7,478 bases of DNA from Ruminiclostridium sp. (GTDB lineage Bacteria > Bacillota > Clostridia > DSM-8532). The number at the start of each line of letters is the position of its first letter. The stretch's first letter is position 1. Position numbers and translations under genes: made by a program. The notes beneath the pieces are model-generated. The model ran no database searches. It was given only the letters and a program-made list of their open reading frames with translations, and was not told where the DNA came from. The DNA lies in the NCBI GenBank assembly GCA_003535195.1, contig DOHN01000137.1, forward strand, positions 10,226-17,703. Direction: 5' to 3'. Shown here one piece after another: positions 5,119-7,478 of the stretch.

Positions 5119-6600
5119 ATGAAAATCGGCTTTGACAACGAGAAATACCTTCATCTTCAATCACAAAAGATACTTGACAGAATCGCTGTTTTCGGCGGGA
5201 AGTTGTATCTGGAACTGGGTGGAAAGCTTTTTGACGACTATCATGCTTCAAGGGTGCTTCCGGGCTTTAAGCCTGACAGCAAGATTAAGATGCTTCTGCA
5301 GCTTAAGGATAAGGCTGAAATCGTCATTACCATCAACGCGGATGACATTGAAAAAAACAAGCGCCGGGGAGACCTTGGAATCACCTATGATCTGGATGTT
5401 CTGCGTCTCATAGACGCCTTCCGCGAAATCGGACTCTATGTTGGAAGCGTTGTGATCACCCATTACAGATCCCAATACGCTGCCGATCTCTTCCAGAAAA
5501 GATTGTTAAGCCTTGGTATAAAGGTTTACAGACATTATCCCATACCGGACTATCCTTCCAATATTCCCTTCATTGTCAGTGATGACGGATTTGGAAAAAA
5601 TGATTATATTGAGACTACTCGCTCTCTTGTAATTATTACTGCGCCCGGCCCGGGAAGCGGTAAAATGGCAACTTGCCTTTCCCAGCTCTATCATGATCAT
5701 AAGCGGGGAATACAGGCCGGGTACGCAAAATTTGAAACCTTTCCCGTATGGAACCTTTCTTTGAAGCATCCCGTCAATATCGCCTATGAGGCGGCCACTA
5801 CAGACCTCAATGATGTCAATATGATTGATCCTTTTCATCTGGAGGCCTATGGGATTACCACTGTGAATTATAACAGGGATATTGAAATCTTCCCGGTGTT
5901 AAATGCTATTTTTGAAAAGATTAAAGGTGCATCTCCCTATAAAAGCCCCACCGATATGGGCGTCAATATGGCCGGATACTGCATTACCGACGACGAAGAG
6001 GTTCGAAGGGCTTCGGAGCAGGAGGTCATTCGAAGATACTACAATACTTTTTGCGCACAGAGGCAGGGTCTGGCTGAAAAAACTGAAGTGCAGAAATTGG
6101 AGCTTTTAATGGGAAAACTAGGTATCTCTACAAAAAATCGTCCTGTAGTGCAAGCGGCACTGAGCCGGTCCGAATCTACCGGAGGTCCTGCGGTAGCCAT
6201 GCAGCTTGACGACGGACGTATTGTAACCGGAAAAACTACCTCATTGCTGGGCGCTTCGGCGGCACTTTTACTGAACGCTTTAAAAGAGCTTGGCGGTATC
6301 AAGCACGAAATGCACCTGATCTCACCCATCATTATCGAACCTATTCAGGTGCTGAAAGTAAAGCATATGGGCAATAGCAATCCCCGCCTGCATACCGACG
6401 AGATTTTAATAGCCCTTTCCATATGTGCGGCGACCAATCCCACAGCAGCTCTGGCCATGCAGCAGCTTCCCAAGCTTCGAGGCTGCGAGGCCCATTCCAC
6501 GGTTATTTTATCCCGGGTAGATGAGAATGTTTTTCAAAAACTGGGGGTCAATATTACCTGCGAACCCCAATACCAATCCAAAAAGCTGTATCATAAATAA
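5119..6600 (+). CDS. DUF1846 / UPF0371 family protein, function unknown
   Basis: This is a cytoplasmic protein of 493 residues, matching the family's usual length of about 490-500. I chose the ATG at 5119 because family members begin MKIGFDNEKYL and GGGG (5107-5110) lies 8 bases upstream. The adjacent ATG at 5116 would add one Met. The frame is open upstream to a GTG at 4996, but those 41 codons are unlike the family and cross the leader hairpin. Recognised family stretches are FGGKLYLELGGKLFDDYHAS near the N-terminus, then RVLPGFKPDSKI, and NADDIEKNKRRGDLGITYD about 50 residues further on. A glycine-rich GPGSGK (177-182) after strand VIITAP resembles a P-loop and suggests nucleotide or phosphate binding, though biochemical function is not established to my knowledge. 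A Thr/Asn/Ala-rich region near ICAATNPTAALAMQQLP marks the C-terminal domain. No signal peptide or membrane segment is evident. It appears monocistronic, ending at the terminator at 6633-6659. Confidence 0.93.
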   Translation: MKIGFDNEKYLHLQSQKILDRIAVFGGKLYLELGGKLFDDYHASRVLPGFKPDSKIKMLLQLKDKAEIVITINADDIEKNKRRGDLGITYDLDVLRLIDAFREIGLYVGSVVITHYRSQYAADLFQKRLLSLGIKVYRHYPIPDYPSNIPFIVSDDGFGKNDYIETTRSLVIITAPGPGSGKMATCLSQLYHDHKRGIQAGYAKFETFPVWNLSLKHPVNIAYEAATTDLNDVNMIDPFHLEAYGITTVNYNRDIEIFPVLNAIFEKIKGASPYKSPTDMGVNMAGYCITDDEEVRRASEQEVIRRYYNTFCAQRQGLAEKTEVQKLELLMGKLGISTKNRPVVQAALSRSESTGGPAVAMQLDDGRIVTGKTTSLLGASAALLLNALKELGGIKHEMHLISPIIIEPIQVLKVKHMGNSNPRLHTDEILIALSICAATNPTAALAMQQLPKLRGCEAHSTVILSRVDENVFQKLGVNITCEPQYQSKKLYHK

Positions 6601-6632
6601 TTCTAAAGTAAATAGCATATGATTAAAGGCTG

Positions 6633-6659
6633 AGAACTGTTCTATGAACAGTTCTTTTT
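6633..6659 (+). terminator. Rho-independent terminator of the DUF1846 gene
   Basis: A perfect 10-bp stem, AGAACTGTTC (6633-6642) / GAACAGTTCT (6646-6655), with a TAT loop runs straight into a T tract (6655-6659). It starts 32 bases after the stop codon. Confidence 0.92.
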
Positions 6660-6663
6660 ACTG

Positions 6664-6672
6664 TGATATAAT
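6664..6672 (+). promoter_or_regulatory. Extended -10 promoter for malQ
   Basis: TGATATAAT (6664-6672) is a perfect extended -10 element (TG, one base, TATAAT). The -35 position (6644-6649, ATGAAC) is poor and falls inside the preceding terminator hairpin, which fits reliance on the extended -10. The predicted start is near 6679, giving a leader of about 70 bases. Confidence 0.6.
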
Positions 6673-6749
6673 GGATAAAATTATTAAGGCCGGAGATGAA
6701 TGACAGGTACGGTAAAAAAGAATAGAAGTGTTTATGGAGTCGGTACTGT

Positions 6750-7478
6750 ATGAAGCTAAGAAAACAAAGGCCTATGAGAAGAGGAGCGGGTATTCTGCTC
6801 CCGGTCAGCTCCCTGCCGTCTCCCTATGGGATCGGGACATTTGGAAGGGAAGCCTATGAGTTTGTTGATTTTTTAAAGGCTGCGGGGCAAAAATACTGGC
6901 AGGTGCTTCCGCTGGGCCCCACAAGTTACGGGGACAGCCCCTATCAGAGCTTCTCAGCCTTTGCCGGAAATCCATATTATATCGATCTTGACCGGCTGAT
7001 TGAAAAAGGCTTGCTGACGAGGCGCCAGGTTGGCAGCGTGGACTGGGGGAATGCCCATGAGGTGGACTATGGGGTTTTGTATCAGGCCAGATTCAAACTT
7101 TTCAGAAAGGCTTTTCAAAAAAGTGCTCATCAGGAAAAAGCCGCCTATCTTCAATTTTGTATAGAACACGAGTACTGGCTTAACGATTACAGTACCTATA
7201 TGGCCGTAAAAAGCTGCTTTGGCGGTGAAGAATGGATCCGATGGCCTGAGAATATACGCTTTAGAGACCCTGCTGCAATAGAGAAAATAACCGGGCGGCT
7301 TCAGGCTGAAATAGAGTTTTGGAAGTTCTGTCAGTATGAATTTTTCACCCAGTGGCTTGAGCTTAAAGCCTATGCCAATAAAAACGGCATTGAGATAATC
7401 GGGGATATTCCCATTTATGTCGCCCTGGACAGTGCCGATGTATGGGTCTATCACCGGCTGTTCGATCTGGATGAAAAC
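6750..7478 (+). CDS. malQ: 4-alpha-glucanotransferase (amylomaltase, GH77), N-terminal part, cut by the window end
   Basis: MalQ moves alpha-1,4-glucan chains between maltodextrins in the cytoplasm, serving maltodextrin or glycogen metabolism. The 243 codons visible run open to the last base, about half of the usual 490-510 residues. Family motifs seen are GILLPVSSLPSPYGIGTFG (from about residue 14), YWQVLPLGPTSYGDSPYQS (about 49-67), followed by SAFAGNPYYIDLDRL, and GDIPIYVALDSADVW (about 218-232). The catalytic nucleophile Asp and acid/base Glu lie beyond the window. The ATG at 6750 is the first start after an in-frame stop at 6723-6725 and has GGAG (6736-6739) 10 bases upstream. The ATG at 6774 (MRRGAGILLP) matches the family N-terminus more closely, with AAAGG just upstream, and is a real alternative. 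It has its own extended -10 promoter after the previous gene's terminator. Confidence 0.95.
   Translation, partial: MKLRKQRPMRRGAGILLPVSSLPSPYGIGTFGREAYEFVDFLKAAGQKYWQVLPLGPTSYGDSPYQSFSAFAGNPYYIDLDRLIEKGLLTRRQVGSVDWGNAHEVDYGVLYQARFKLFRKAFQKSAHQEKAAYLQFCIEHEYWLNDYSTYMAVKSCFGGEEWIRWPENIRFRDPAAIEKITGRLQAEIEFWKFCQYEFFTQWLELKAYANKNGIEIIGDIPIYVALDSADVWVYHRLFDLDEN

Noticed and set aside
6671..6703. Small frame MDKIIKAGDE before malQ
   Set aside because: It starts within the predicted -10 element, upstream of the predicted transcript start, and has no ribosome site.
6954..7454. A 166-codon open frame on the - strand
   Set aside because: It lies opposite malQ, whose + strand product has clear GH77 motifs through the same bases.

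Overview
The window looks like chromosomal DNA of a low-to-moderate GC Gram-positive bacterium, most likely a member of Clostridia (Bacillota). This is inferred from the AGGAG-type ribosome sites, near-consensus SigA promoters, U-tailed hairpin terminators, a TTG start, and the families present: a PcsB/CwlO-type coiled coil beside FtsEX, a DUF1846/UPF0371 protein and a bacterial-type MalQ. All six genes lie on the + strand. No rRNA, tRNA, CRISPR array, transposase or phage gene is visible.

Region 1 (1-3100) is a cell-envelope module. A secreted coiled-coil protein (128-1234) resembles the N-terminal half of PcsB/CwlO, the peptidoglycan hydrolases controlled by FtsEX, but it ends in a beta-rich domain with no recognisable hydrolase. 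It is followed by a divergent ftsE (1390-2067) and ftsX (2064-2951), which overlap by 4 bp, and by a strong terminator (3068-3093). The likely model is that FtsE hydrolyses ATP, FtsX carries the signal across the membrane, and the coiled-coil protein receives it outside the cell. What the C-terminal domain then does is unknown. The coiled-coil gene has a striking promoter: a 19-bp spacer filled by a perfect dyad, the geometry of MerR-type promoters. Two direct copies of an intergenic repeat precede the coiled-coil gene and ftsE, and a third, inverted and interrupted copy follows ftsX.

Region 2 (3101-4930) is a single gene with its own good promoter. It encodes a secreted, membrane-anchored protein with a DUF4424-like N-terminal region, an Ig/cadherin-like domain, a Pro-rich linker, three membrane helices and an acidic tail.

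Region 3 (4931-6660) is a DUF1846/UPF0371 gene with a long leader containing a hairpin, closed by a perfect 10-bp hairpin terminator.

Region 4 (6661-7478) is the 5' part of malQ (4-alpha-glucanotransferase, GH77), cut by the window end, with an extended -10 promoter directly after the previous terminator.

There is no gene-free stretch longer than about 300 bases. Regions 2 to 4 show no obvious functional link to the FtsEX module. The best candidate for something undescribed is the non-hydrolase FtsEX partner system in region 1.
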